From Salegentibacter sediminis (GTDB lineage: Bacteria > Bacteroidota > Bacteroidia > Flavobacteriales > Flavobacteriaceae): a stretch of 64,000 nt of DNA. The stretch spans positions 1 to 64,000 of the forward strand of contig NZ_MSJR01000011.1 of the NCBI RefSeq assembly GCF_002078605.1. The letters are read 5' to 3'. Below the pieces are notes generated by a model. It was not told where the DNA came from, did no database searches, and was given only the letters and a program-made list of their open reading frames with translations. A program made the translations under genes and the position numbers. Positions 53,327 to 62,632 of this stretch are shown piece after piece (positions within the stretch are counted from its first letter, which is position 1; each line of letters opens with the position of its first letter).

Positions 53327-56300
53327 ATGAATTATAAGCTATTAATCTTTTTTTTCTTACCCCTTTCTGTATGGGCACAAGAAATAGACATTTCGGGAAC
53401 AGTAATTTCCCAGGATGACCAAATGCCTTTGCCGGGTGTATCCATTCAGGTGGAAGGTACCACCAAAGGTGTAATAACTGACTTTGATGGAAATTATTCA
53501 ATTGAAAATGTTGATGCACAAAGTGTTTTAGTTTTCAGCTATTTGGGTTTTCAGGCCCAAAGAATAGAAGTGAATGGACAAACAAGTATTGATGTTTCGT
53601 TAATTATGGATGCAGAGCAATTAGAAGATATTGTTGTAACCGGATATACATCTCAAAGGAGAACTGATATAACCGGGGCCGTCTCTGTAGTTGATATGGA
53701 TGAGTTGAATAAACAGCCAGAACCAAACCCCGTAAGAGGTTTGCAAGGAAGACTTCCCGGAGTTCAAATAACTTCAGATGGTTCTCCTAGTGGATCTAAT
53801 ACCCAGGTTGTAATCCGTGGAGTTGGTACTCTTAACAATACAGACCCATTGTATGTAATTGACGGAGTCCCTACTAAAGCTGGTATGCACGAGTTGAATC
53901 CCAATGATATTGAATCTATTCAGGTTTTAAAAGATGCCGCTTCTGCCAGTATTTATGGTTCAAGGGCATCTAACGGGGTAATTATAGTTACCACTAAAAA
54001 GGGAAAAGAAGGAAGAATGCAGGTTAATCTTAATACCTACTTGTCTTCTTCCACCTATGCCAACCGGCAGGAAGTTCTTAACGCTGAGCAATATGGACGG
54101 GTTTTATGGCAATCACAGGTGAACGATGGTATAGATCCTAATACTAATAATTTGAGATATCAGTTTGACTGGGATTATAATAATAATGGTGAGGCGGTAC
54201 TTAACAATATAATTGTGCCCGAATACCTGGATGAGGAACAGACCTTAAGGTCTTCAGATACTGATTGGTTTGATGAGATTTCCCAAACAGGCTTTGCTCA
54301 ATCCTATGATTTATCGGTTACTAATGGAACCGAAAAAGGGAATTATCTTTTTTCCCTGGGCTATTATGACAATGAAGGGATCGTAAAGACAACGGAATTT
54401 AACAGAATCTCGGCACGGATGAATAGCAGTTATAAATTCTTTGATGAGCGATTAGAAATAGGGGAAAACTTTACATTCAATAAAACCCACGAAGTTACTA
54501 ATCCAGGTGTTCTTGACCTTGCATTAAAAGCATCTCCAATTATTCCTGTTCGAACTGTAGATGGAGAAGGTTGGGGAGGACCAGTTGGAGGAATGAATGA
54601 CAGACAAAATCCTGTTCGTTTATTGGAATATAATAAAGACAATGGTTATGATTATCATAGGGTATTTGGAAATGCCTTTGCAGATTTAGAGATTATAGAA
54701 GATCTGCATTTAAGGACGAATTTTGGTTTGGACTATAGCAATTTTTATAAACGATCTCTTCAGAGAAGTTATAAATCTGGTTATTTACAAAATAATGAGA
54801 CAGCGGTAAATGTTGAGGACTGGAGAAGTCTAAAATGGACCTGGACGAATACAGCTACTTATGAATTTAATCTGGAAGACCATGATTTCAGCTTACTTGC
54901 CGGTACAGAGATGTTCAGGGATGATTATAAAAATATTAATTTAAGGAGAGAGGGTTTTATACTCGAAACTCCGGAATATATGTATCCGGATGCTGGTAGT
55001 GGAGAAGCCTATAATGGCGGTTCTGCTACTTCATATAGCTTACTGTCATTCTTCGGTAAGTTAGATTACGTCTTTGATCGAAAATACCTCTTTTCTGCTA
55101 CTTTGCGACGTGATGGCTCTTCAAGATTTGGGGAAAATAATCGTTTTGGAACTTTTCCTGCCTTTTCTGCGGGTTGGCGAATAAGTGAAGAGAACTTTAT
55201 ACAAGACAATTATTCATTTTTATCGGATTTAAAACTTCGTCTAGGATGGGGGCAAACTGGTAATCAGGAAATTGATAATAATGCTATTTATTCTTTATAC
55301 GTATCAGATTATGCGGGTGGGGATCCCACCTGGGGAACATCTTATGGAACGGCTTACGACCTGACAGGCGCAGGTTCCGGTTTATTGCCATCGGGTTTCA
55401 GGGGCATTCAAATTGGGAACGACAACCTGAAATGGGAAACTACTACTCAAACCAATGTTGGACTTGATTTTGGTTTTTTTGGGTATAAACTATTTGGAAA
55501 TATTGAATATTACTTTAAAGAAACTGAAGATATACTAGTACTTCCTCCTTATTTAGGAACAATTGGTGAAGGTGGAAACAGATGGGTGAATGGAGCTTCT
55601 ATGGAAAATGAAGGTTGGGAATTTGCATTGACCTACAGGGATAAAACAGAAGGGGATTTCAGTTATGAAATTTCAGCCAATATTTCAATGAACAGAAATG
55701 AAATCACTTATCTTCCAGAGGAAGTTCAGAATAATTATGGTGGAGATGGAGGTGAGGATAATATCTTAGGTAGGCCTATAAATTCAATGTACGGTTATGT
55801 TGCTGATGGTATATTTTCTACAGAAGAGGAGGTGCTCAATTCTGCGGAACAACAAGGGAAAGGTCTTGGCCGTATCAGATATCGCGATTTAGATGGGGAC
55901 GGAGTTATTACAGATGATGACCGAACATGGATTGGAGTGCCACATCCCGATTTCAGTTACGGGTTTAATTTCACCTTAGGTTATAAGAACTTTGACTTTA
56001 CCTCATTCTGGCAAGGAGTTGGAAGGGTTGATGTAGTAAATAGTCGAAAATTCCAAACAGACTTCTGGAGTGTGGATGATGTAGGGTCGAATAAGGGCAC
56101 CCGACTTTTGGATGCCTGGACCCCGGAGAATTCCAATTCCTCTATTCCGGCCTTAACTACCACAGACAGAAATGCCGAATCCCGCTTTTCAACCTATTTT
56201 GTAGAGAATGGACAATATCTAAAGCTTAGAAATCTACAGGTAGGATATAGTCTTTCGGAAGATCTCCTTGAAAGACTAAAATTCAGCAATGCCAGATTTT

Positions 56301-56425
56301 ACGTGAGTGGTCAAAATTTACTCATGATAACTTCATCTGATTTTACAGGGGTTGATCCTGAAAATGCCGGATGGGGTTATCCCCAGCCTCTTACGCTAAC
56401 TCTAGGTTTAAACTTATCACTTTAA
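53327..56425 (+). CDS. SusC-type TonB-dependent outer-membrane transporter
   Basis: A 1032-residue protein. A signal peptide ends at VWAQ, followed by a carboxypeptidase-D-like N domain (ISGTVISQDDQMPLPGVSIQVEGTTKG). The plug has the TonB-box region DIVVTGYTSQRR and the SusC hallmarks GVQITSDGSPSGSNTQVVIRGVGTLNNTDPLYVIDGVP and LKDAASASIYGSRASNGVIIVTTKKG. The barrel ends in LTLGLNLSL. Together with SusD (15 nt downstream) it imports oligosaccharides, here expected to be fructo-oligosaccharides. The start lies 10 nt after the GH32 gene. Confidence 0.97.
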   Translation: MNYKLLIFFFLPLSVWAQEIDISGTVISQDDQMPLPGVSIQVEGTTKGVITDFDGNYSIENVDAQSVLVFSYLGFQAQRIEVNGQTSIDVSLIMDAEQLEDIVVTGYTSQRRTDITGAVSVVDMDELNKQPEPNPVRGLQGRLPGVQITSDGSPSGSNTQVVIRGVGTLNNTDPLYVIDGVPTKAGMHELNPNDIESIQVLKDAASASIYGSRASNGVIIVTTKKGKEGRMQVNLNTYLSSSTYANRQEVLNAEQYGRVLWQSQVNDGIDPNTNNLRYQFDWDYNNNGEAVLNNIIVPEYLDEEQTLRSSDTDWFDEISQTGFAQSYDLSVTNGTEKGNYLFSLGYYDNEGIVKTTEFNRISARMNSSYKFFDERLEIGENFTFNKTHEVTNPGVLDLALKASPIIPVRTVDGEGWGGPVGGMNDRQNPVRLLEYNKDNGYDYHRVFGNAFADLEIIEDLHLRTNFGLDYSNFYKRSLQRSYKSGYLQNNETAVNVEDWRSLKWTWTNTATYEFNLEDHDFSLLAGTEMFRDDYKNINLRREGFILETPEYMYPDAGSGEAYNGGSATSYSLLSFFGKLDYVFDRKYLFSATLRRDGSSRFGENNRFGTFPAFSAGWRISEENFIQDNYSFLSDLKLRLGWGQTGNQEIDNNAIYSLYVSDYAGGDPTWGTSYGTAYDLTGAGSGLLPSGFRGIQIGNDNLKWETTTQTNVGLDFGFFGYKLFGNIEYYFKETEDILVLPPYLGTIGEGGNRWVNGASMENEGWEFALTYRDKTEGDFSYEISANISMNRNEITYLPEEVQNNYGGDGGEDNILGRPINSMYGYVADGIFSTEEEVLNSAEQQGKGLGRIRYRDLDGDGVITDDDRTWIGVPHPDFSYGFNFTLGYKNFDFTSFWQGVGRVDVVNSRKFQTDFWSVDDVGSNKGTRLLDAWTPENSNSSIPALTTTDRNAESRFSTYFVENGQYLKLRNLQVGYSLSEDLLERLKFSNARFYVSGQNLLMITSSDFTGVDPENAGWGYPQPLTLTLGLNLSL

Positions 56426-56440
56426 TAAAAAATCTTAATC

Positions 56441-58135
56441 ATGAAGAAATTAAAATATTTACTAGGCATAGTGGTTCTGACGATCTCCTCAGCCTGTTCA
56501 GATTTTCTGGAGGAGGAACCTTATGCAGTTTTATCAGAGGATCAATTGGTGACTCCTGAAAATATCGATGGCTTCGTAACATCAGCTTATGCTGCCCTGG
56601 GAAATGATCATTATGATATTCCTTTTAGCCTATGGCCATATGGGAATGTACGTTCTGATGATGCCTATAAAGGAGGTAGTGGTACAAATGATATTCAAGT
56701 ATTTCACTTTTTTGAAGTCTCAGAAAATATTCGACCAGATTTTGGAGAATTGGATGCCTTCTGGTATAACAGTTTTATTGCTATCTCCAGGGTTAATAAG
56801 GCTTTGGCTGCTTTAAATCAAATTGATGAGGCTGAGTTCCCGGATAAGCAATCACGGATTTCAGAAATGAAATTTTTAAGGGGCCATTTTTATTTCATGC
56901 TTAAAATCATGTACAAATATGTGCCATACATTACAGAAGACATTCCCGTTGAGGAATACGGAACTATTTCGAATAGATTTTTAAGTAATGATGAATTATG
57001 GAATGCCATCGCTACTGATTTTGAAGCCGCAGCAGAAGGTCTTCCAATAGAACAGCCGGAAGTTGGCCGTGCGGATAAAACGGCAGCCTATGCATATTTG
57101 GCGAAAACAAGGCTCTATCAGGCTTATGAACAAGATGAGAGTCATAACGTTATAAATATTAATCAACAAACCCTACAGCAGGTTTTAGATGCTACAGATC
57201 AAGTGATTGGGCAGCATCAGTTAGAAGCAGATTTTGCACATAATTTTCTTCCGGGAAGTTATGAGAATGGAACTGAAGCGGTTTTTTCTATTCAATTTTC
57301 TAACAATGATGGGACGCTTCATGGTAGACTGAATTATTCAGATGTTCTAGCAACACCCCAGGGAATTGGGTGTTGTGATTTTCATAAGCCCAGTCAAAAC
57401 CTCGTAAATGCATTTAAGGTTAGCGAGGAGGGTATACCACTTTTTTCGAGCTATAATGATACCAATGTCGATTTTAATAATTTAGATAATTATGATGTAG
57501 ACCCCAGATTGTATCATACCGTGGCTATCCCAGGATTACCATGGAAGTATGATAATGAGGATATTTATAGAGAAGACTGGGTTAGGTCTCCAAGTACATA
57601 TGGTTATACTGCCTCTTTAAAAGAGAATGTTACAGCAGATTCAGAATACCTGGTAAACATAGATCCCTTTTACGGAAATTCAAAAAATCGAATTGAAATC
57701 CGTTATGCGGATGTATTATTGATGAGGGCTGAAGCTTTAATTGAAATCGGCCGCCACAATGAAGCTTTACCTTTAATAAATGAGGTTAGAGAAAGAGCAG
57801 CACAGAGTACTTCCCTAATATCGTCGTATGCAACCAATTCAGCGATTAGACCTTATATAGATGGAGACAACGTTAATTGGACACCGGAAGTTGCGCGAGA
57901 GGCTTTACGCTGGGAACGAAGACTGGAACTTGCCATGGAAGGAAATAGATTTTTTGATCTTGTAAGATGGGGGATTGCAGGTGAAACTCTTAACAGGTAC
58001 TACGAGGAAGAGGCGGAAGAGATAAGTTATTACGATGGAGCCTTTTTTGATGAGGGTCGTGAAGAATATCTACCTATTCCACAGGCACAGATTAACTTCA
58101 GTCAAGATGTATATGTTCAAAATGCAGGGTACTAA
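56441..58135 (+). CDS. SusD-type surface glycan-binding lipoprotein
   Basis: A 564-residue lipoprotein (lipobox ISSAC, then SDFLEEEPYAV). It has SusD/RagB helices with the TPR-like scaffold: GFVTSAYAALGNDHY, RGHFYFMLKIMYKYVPYITED, YAYLAKTRLYQAYE, EIRYADVLLMRAEALIEIGRHNEALPLINEVRERA, and the closing LRWERRLELAMEGNRFFDLVRWG ... YLPIPQAQINFSQD. It forms the lid of the SusC pore and binds the glycan. It is the normal partner of the gene just upstream. Confidence 0.97.
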   Translation: MKKLKYLLGIVVLTISSACSDFLEEEPYAVLSEDQLVTPENIDGFVTSAYAALGNDHYDIPFSLWPYGNVRSDDAYKGGSGTNDIQVFHFFEVSENIRPDFGELDAFWYNSFIAISRVNKALAALNQIDEAEFPDKQSRISEMKFLRGHFYFMLKIMYKYVPYITEDIPVEEYGTISNRFLSNDELWNAIATDFEAAAEGLPIEQPEVGRADKTAAYAYLAKTRLYQAYEQDESHNVININQQTLQQVLDATDQVIGQHQLEADFAHNFLPGSYENGTEAVFSIQFSNNDGTLHGRLNYSDVLATPQGIGCCDFHKPSQNLVNAFKVSEEGIPLFSSYNDTNVDFNNLDNYDVDPRLYHTVAIPGLPWKYDNEDIYREDWVRSPSTYGYTASLKENVTADSEYLVNIDPFYGNSKNRIEIRYADVLLMRAEALIEIGRHNEALPLINEVRERAAQSTSLISSYATNSAIRPYIDGDNVNWTPEVAREALRWERRLELAMEGNRFFDLVRWGIAGETLNRYYEEEAEEISYYDGAFFDEGREEYLPIPQAQINFSQDVYVQNAGY

Positions 58136-58147
58136 AAAACTTTAATT

Positions 58148-59560
58148 ATGATCAACTATAACAGAATAAAGAGATTTGCCCTTATAACGGTTATTCTAGG
58201 AGTTGTTACTTCTTGTACCTACGACAGGGAAATTGACCAAGGAGCTAAATCCACGATTCCTAAAGTGGAGAATCTCCAAGTAGAATTAGTAGGAGATACT
58301 GCTAAGGTAACCTGGGAGCAACCATCATACGAAGGGAACCTTACAACTCGGGTAAATTATAATGGTGGTATTGAAAATATTAATACTTCGGTTAGTGAGT
58401 TTGAATATGGGATTATTGACGTAAATACGGATTATTATTTTACAGTAAAGTTACACGATGATAATGGTAATTATTCATTAGGAGAAACAGTAAGCTTATT
58501 CAGGGAGGGACCTCAAGCTGTTACAAACTTTAGAGGAGTACAGGAAGGGACCAACGTGAATTTAAGTTGGACTTTGCCTGATGAAAATATTTCAGGTATT
58601 CGATTAAGAGTCAATTCCGAAGAAATTAATCTACCGGCAGATGCCACCTCCTATACTTATGAAAATGAAGAATACGGTACTTATCGTTTTCAAATAAATG
58701 CGATGGATGCAGACGGAAATTCATCTCCTTCCAAATACCTTAACTTCACCGTGGGCACTACTAAAATAGGTTACCTTGGAACTGCTCCAGATATATCTTC
58801 TATTAATGATGACGATGAAGCAGCTTCTGCAGCCTGGCTGTTTGAGAACTATCCTGATGCTGAATATATCCAATTTTCAGATATAGAGGAAGGCCTCGAT
58901 CTAAGCGAATTCAGAGTACTGTGGTGGCATTATGATAAATCTGATAATAATCCGGGACTTCCGGCTGAAGCTACTAGTGCAGAAGTGGTTTCTGCAATTA
59001 CTGAATTCCATAAAAACGGAGGGGCGCTCTTACTTAATACACATGCCGTTCCCTATCTATGGACTATAGGACGTATGACCACCAATTTCGGTACGGTAAT
59101 AGGCGCCGGCGAAGGATTTGACAATCCAGACACCTGGGGAGTAAATGTTAATATTGGCCGGGTTCATGACAAATCTTCCCATCCGCTTTATGAAGGCTTG
59201 AATCCCAGTAATGTGGATGGACGTAAAATTATTCCACTTATCGGCCCGGGCTGGAAAGAAGATCATAATTATGTATTTGTGGACCTACCCTCTTATTATG
59301 GTTTTGGTAATGGAGATGAAGCTGCCTATGCAGCAATTAGTGAGGAAAGTAATTTAAATATTCTAGGTACCTGGGATGGAATTGCCGATTATTATATGAT
59401 GGGAATTTTCGAAACACTTCCAAATGATGAGTTCGATGGTACTGCAATCGGGATAGGATTAGGTTCCTTTGAGTGGAATCAAAATAATGGAGAAAATCAA
59501 TATCAGGATAATATAGAAGTAATCACCAAAAATGCACTTGACTATTTGAGGGTGCAATAA
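58148..59560 (+). CDS. DUF4960 surface glycan-binding protein candidate
   Basis: A 470-residue lipoprotein (lipobox VVTSC, then TYDREIDQ). Two Fn3-like domains follow (about 35-120 KVENLQVELVGDTAKVTWEQ, and 120-200 AVTNFRGVQEGTNVNLSWTL). A C-terminal DUF4960 domain (about 205-470) resembles a glutamine-amidotransferase-like flavodoxin fold (KIGYLGTAPDISSINDDDE, FRVLWWHYDK, NGGALLLNTHAVPYLW, AIGIGLGSFEWNQ). In Bacteroides levan loci a gene at this position encodes the levan-binding surface protein; I infer the same role. It is 12 nt after susD. Confidence 0.82.
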   Translation: MINYNRIKRFALITVILGVVTSCTYDREIDQGAKSTIPKVENLQVELVGDTAKVTWEQPSYEGNLTTRVNYNGGIENINTSVSEFEYGIIDVNTDYYFTVKLHDDNGNYSLGETVSLFREGPQAVTNFRGVQEGTNVNLSWTLPDENISGIRLRVNSEEINLPADATSYTYENEEYGTYRFQINAMDADGNSSPSKYLNFTVGTTKIGYLGTAPDISSINDDDEAASAAWLFENYPDAEYIQFSDIEEGLDLSEFRVLWWHYDKSDNNPGLPAEATSAEVVSAITEFHKNGGALLLNTHAVPYLWTIGRMTTNFGTVIGAGEGFDNPDTWGVNVNIGRVHDKSSHPLYEGLNPSNVDGRKIIPLIGPGWKEDHNYVFVDLPSYYGFGNGDEAAYAAISEESNLNILGTWDGIADYYMMGIFETLPNDEFDGTAIGIGLGSFEWNQNNGENQYQDNIEVITKNALDYLRVQ

Positions 59561-59574
59561 AATTATAAAAAGGC

Positions 59575-61089
59575 ATGATCAAAAAAAATGGTTTAATAAT
59601 ACTGATACTCTCATTAATTATAATAGGGTGTTCCAATGAAGATGATTTGAATGAACCTTCAGTGGTTACAGTGGGTGATAGCAATTACAGACCGGAGTAT
59701 CATTTTACTCCTGAAGAGAACTGGATGAACGATCCGAATGGAATGGTCTATTATAAGGGAGAATACCATTTGTTTTTTCAATACAACCCAAACGCGAATG
59801 TTTGGGGACCAATGCATTGGGGTCATGCCGTAAGTAATGATCTTGTAAACTGGGAAGAACTGCCGGTGGCATTATATCCTGATAATTTAGGAAATATATT
59901 TTCCGGAAGTGCGGTTGTTGACACGCATAATACGACTGGATTCAAAACCGGCGAAGAAGATGTATTAGTTTCTATTTTCACACATCAGAATCCCGAGACG
60001 AATGAGCAATACCAAAGTCTGGCATTTAGTAATGACCGGGGGCGTACCTGGGATAAGTATGAGGGAAATCCCGTACTGGTTAATGAAGAGAAGACAGATT
60101 TCCGGGATCCAAAGGTGATTTGGCATGATGACACTCAGCAGTGGATAATGGTAGTAGCTGCTGGCCAGGAGATCTTGTTTTATTCTTCTCCTAATCTTAA
60201 GGAATGGAAATTTCTGCAAAGTTTTGGTCAGGGATTGGGAGCTCATGGAGGGGTATGGGAATGTCCAGACCTTTTTATGGTGGAAAATGAAAATGGCGAT
60301 GAGAAATGGGCACTGCTGGTAAGTATCAATCCAGGAGGACCTAATGGAGGCTCCGGAACCCAGTATTTTCTTGGGTCTTTCGATGGGAAAACTTTTCAGA
60401 CCAATCAAACAGAAACTAAATGGCTTGATCACGGCCCGGATAATTACGCCGGGGTAACCTGGAGCAATGAGCCTAATGGTAGGAACCTGTTTATTGGATG
60501 GATGAGTAATTGGGCATACGCACAGGATGTTCCTACCAAAGCGTGGAGAAGCGCAATGACTTTGCCACGAAGGCTTAAATTATCTCAGGACGAGGATCTG
60601 ATCATAAGTAGACCTGCGGAAGAGATGAATTCAGTGGTAACTACTGACTTGGTAGAATTTAAATCAACCGGTGTGGAGATTCAGGATAATCCGGTTGTTA
60701 AAGGAGGAAGTTTTAAGTTGAAAACTAAATTAGATTTTTCAGAAGTAAATACTGCCCAAATTTCCTATGGAAATAGGACTTCCGGGGTGACGCTTCAATA
60801 TGATAAAGGAGCTTCTGAAATTTTCATAGATCGTAGTGATGCCGGATTTGATTTTAATAATCTCAACAATAATAATATTCGGGTTCCGTACGTGCTACCG
60901 GAGAATAATGAGTTGGATTTAGAAATTTGGGTGGATAAGTCCTCAGTGGAGGTTTTTGTTAATAGCGGGGAACGTGTAATTACCTTCCTTGTTTTCCCCG
61001 GTACTCCGTTTGATGAACTTCGCATTCATTCTTCCAAAGAAGGGGAATTCATAAAGTCTCTTGAACTTAACAAAGTAGATTCAGAATAG
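59575..61089 (+). CDS. GH32 glycoside hydrolase lipoprotein (second; probably surface exposed)
   Basis: A 504-residue lipoprotein with lipobox IIIGC followed by SNEDDLNE, an acidic stretch fitting surface export. Catalytic residues are Asp53 (NWMNDPNGM), Asp178 (DFRDPKVIW) and Glu229 (VWECPDLF). The C-terminal sandwich has EIFIDRSDAGFDF and WVDKSSVEVFVNSGERVITF. Most of the chain can be aligned with the first GH32 (for example NPGGPNGGS and GWMSNW in both), so the two are a local duplication with probable division of labour outside and inside the outer membrane. Whether it is endo- or exo-acting cannot be read from the sequence. Confidence 0.95.
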   Translation: MIKKNGLIILILSLIIIGCSNEDDLNEPSVVTVGDSNYRPEYHFTPEENWMNDPNGMVYYKGEYHLFFQYNPNANVWGPMHWGHAVSNDLVNWEELPVALYPDNLGNIFSGSAVVDTHNTTGFKTGEEDVLVSIFTHQNPETNEQYQSLAFSNDRGRTWDKYEGNPVLVNEEKTDFRDPKVIWHDDTQQWIMVVAAGQEILFYSSPNLKEWKFLQSFGQGLGAHGGVWECPDLFMVENENGDEKWALLVSINPGGPNGGSGTQYFLGSFDGKTFQTNQTETKWLDHGPDNYAGVTWSNEPNGRNLFIGWMSNWAYAQDVPTKAWRSAMTLPRRLKLSQDEDLIISRPAEEMNSVVTTDLVEFKSTGVEIQDNPVVKGGSFKLKTKLDFSEVNTAQISYGNRTSGVTLQYDKGASEIFIDRSDAGFDFNNLNNNNIRVPYVLPENNELDLEIWVDKSSVEVFVNSGERVITFLVFPGTPFDELRIHSSKEGEFIKSLELNKVDSE

Positions 61090-61133
61090 AAAAATTGCAA
61101 AGATTCCTTTTAAATAAATGATTAGTTGAAAAA

Positions 61134-62021
61134 ATGGCAAATAATAGAGCAGTTTGTTTTGGTGAAGTTCTCTTTGATGTGTTCCCCGATGGGGAACGCA
61201 TAGGAGGGGCACCTTTAAATGTCGCTTCCCGGTTAAGTAGCCTGGGGGTACAAACCGAAATGATAAGTAGTATAGGGAATGATGAAAGAGGAAATAAAAT
61301 AATGGGCTGTCTTCAGGAAAAGAACATTTCTACAAAAAATATTACAACTAAAGAAGATTACCCAACCGGGTTAGTACATGTAACGCTTTCTGAAAGTGGT
61401 TCAGCTACCTATGAGATTGATTATCCTGCTGCCTGGGATAAAATAGAGGTTTCAGAGGCTATGAATACCTCTGTATCAGATAGTAATATTTTTATTTTCG
61501 GGAGTTTAGTTTGTCGTGATGAAATAAGTCGAAGTACTTTATTTGACTTATTGGAAGTTGCGAAATATAAAGTGTTTGATATTAATTTACGTCCTCCATA
61601 CTTTGATAAAAATTTACTAATTGCGCTAATGGAAAAAGCTAATTTCATTAAATTCAATGACGACGAGCTCTTCGAAATCGCCGAAATGTTGGGGTCTCCA
61701 TTTCATTCCCTAGAACAAAATATTCACTTTCTCGCCGAAAAGACCAACACCAGGGATATTTGTGTGACAAAGGGCCGGCACGGGGCAGTTTTATTGAAAG
61801 ATGAAAAATTATATTATAACAGCGGGTTCAAAATAGAAGTGAAGGATACTGTGGGGGCAGGAGATTCCTTCCTGGCTTCTCTTTTAGCCAAATTACTTCA
61901 AGATGAAGAGCCTCAGCAGGCCTTGAATTTTGCGTGTGCGGTAGGAGCTTTGGTTGCTTCAGAAGAAGGAGCAAATCCAGATATTCCGAATGCTAAAATA
62001 AGTGCATTTATGAATGTATAG
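61134..62021 (+). CDS. Fructokinase (PfkB family)
   Basis: A 295-residue ribokinase-fold sugar kinase: CFGEVLFDVFPDGERIGGAPLNVASRLSSLG at the substrate site, FDINLRPPYF, FIKFNDDELFEIAEML, and the ATP/anion-hole signature DTVGAGDSFLASLLAKLL with the catalytic Asp. The FGE(V/I)L-D motif and the operon context indicate fructose as substrate, giving fructose 6-phosphate in the cytoplasm. It is the last gene of the operon, 44 nt after the second GH32. Confidence 0.93.
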   Translation: MANNRAVCFGEVLFDVFPDGERIGGAPLNVASRLSSLGVQTEMISSIGNDERGNKIMGCLQEKNISTKNITTKEDYPTGLVHVTLSESGSATYEIDYPAAWDKIEVSEAMNTSVSDSNIFIFGSLVCRDEISRSTLFDLLEVAKYKVFDINLRPPYFDKNLLIALMEKANFIKFNDDELFEIAEMLGSPFHSLEQNIHFLAEKTNTRDICVTKGRHGAVLLKDEKLYYNSGFKIEVKDTVGAGDSFLASLLAKLLQDEEPQQALNFACAVGALVASEEGANPDIPNAKISAFMNV

Positions 62022-62155
62022 TTATCCGATTTGAAAGGACTGAGATTTTTATTTTTCTAATTATAATTTAAATCGGCACTATAATTTGATATTTAGCCAT
62101 ATTTGAATTTGCAATTTATGAAGAGTGGGGAAGAATAGGAATTTTGGAGTTACAT
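62022..62155. other. Downstream region of the fructan operon
   Basis: AT-rich and without a clear terminator hairpin; no gene recognised. Confidence 0.35.
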
Positions 62156-62295
62156 AGAGATCTCCGCCTTTACCGAAGTGAATTCGGGATAAGCTGCGGA
62201 GATGACGAACAGCTGGAGAAATAATTTGAGATCTCCGCCTCCGCGGAGATGACATTTTGTTATTTAGTGAATTCGGGACAAGCTGTGGGGATTGC
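62156..62295. repeat. Second palindromic repeat family (two imperfect copies) at the right edge of the locus
   Basis: The core AGATCTCCGCCTCCGCGGAG (copy B, 62227-62253, self-pairing ATCTCCGC/GCGGAGAT) recurs at 62156-62206 with an insert containing GTGAATTCGGGATAAGCTG. That insert recurs at 62267 as GTGAATTCGGGACAAGCTG, running directly into the 86-bp direct repeat. Two nested fragments of the same element appear to have been joined here. Confidence 0.7.
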
Positions 62296-62373
62296 TCCAG
62301 ACCTTTTTTCATGCAACTTGTTTTAAATATTTTAGGCGGACGGCGGTGCGAAGCGAGAGAGCCGTCTCGCCGG
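62288..62373 (+). repeat. 86-bp direct repeat, right copy (contains 39-bp element copy 5 at 62335-62373)
   Basis: 84 of 86 bases match the left copy at 47122-47207. Left of it the terminator arm AAAAAGGT present at 47113 is absent, so similarity starts sharply at GGGATTGC. Confidence 0.93.
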
Positions 62374-62570
62374 GTTGGTTAGTTGGTAGTCTTTAGTCTT
62401 TAGCCGGTAACTTTTTGGCTGGGAGTGCCAAGTGGATCTTATCTATTGTCCAATTGGTAAGTTTGGATCAAAATATATTCAATGAATTAACTTTAATTCG
62501 ATTTTATTATCTTTAAAAAGAACATTAAAAAACACCTACTAGCATGGGTGAATTTGAAATTAAGAAGGAC
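62374..62570 (+). pseudogene. Decayed duplicate of the yegP-like promoter and gene start
   Basis: The stretch from TTGGTTAGTTGGTAGTC through AATTGGTAAGTTTGGATCAA and TTTTATTATCTTTAAAAAGA matches the region 46548-46711 upstream of the yegP-like gene. The ATG at 62544 is followed by MGEFEIKKD (functional copy: MGKFEIKKD). A stop at 62571-62573 stands where Lys10 should be, and similarity then fades. Confidence 0.85.
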
Positions 62571-62632
62571 TAAGCTGGAGTTGATCCCTTTGGGAGCCTG
62601 AGATTCCAAATTTTGATTAATCTAATTTTTAA

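Noticed and set aside
47401-62021. Fructan locus considered as part of an integrative conjugative element
   Set aside because: No integrase, relaxase or tra genes in or beside it; the only boundary features are the direct repeats.
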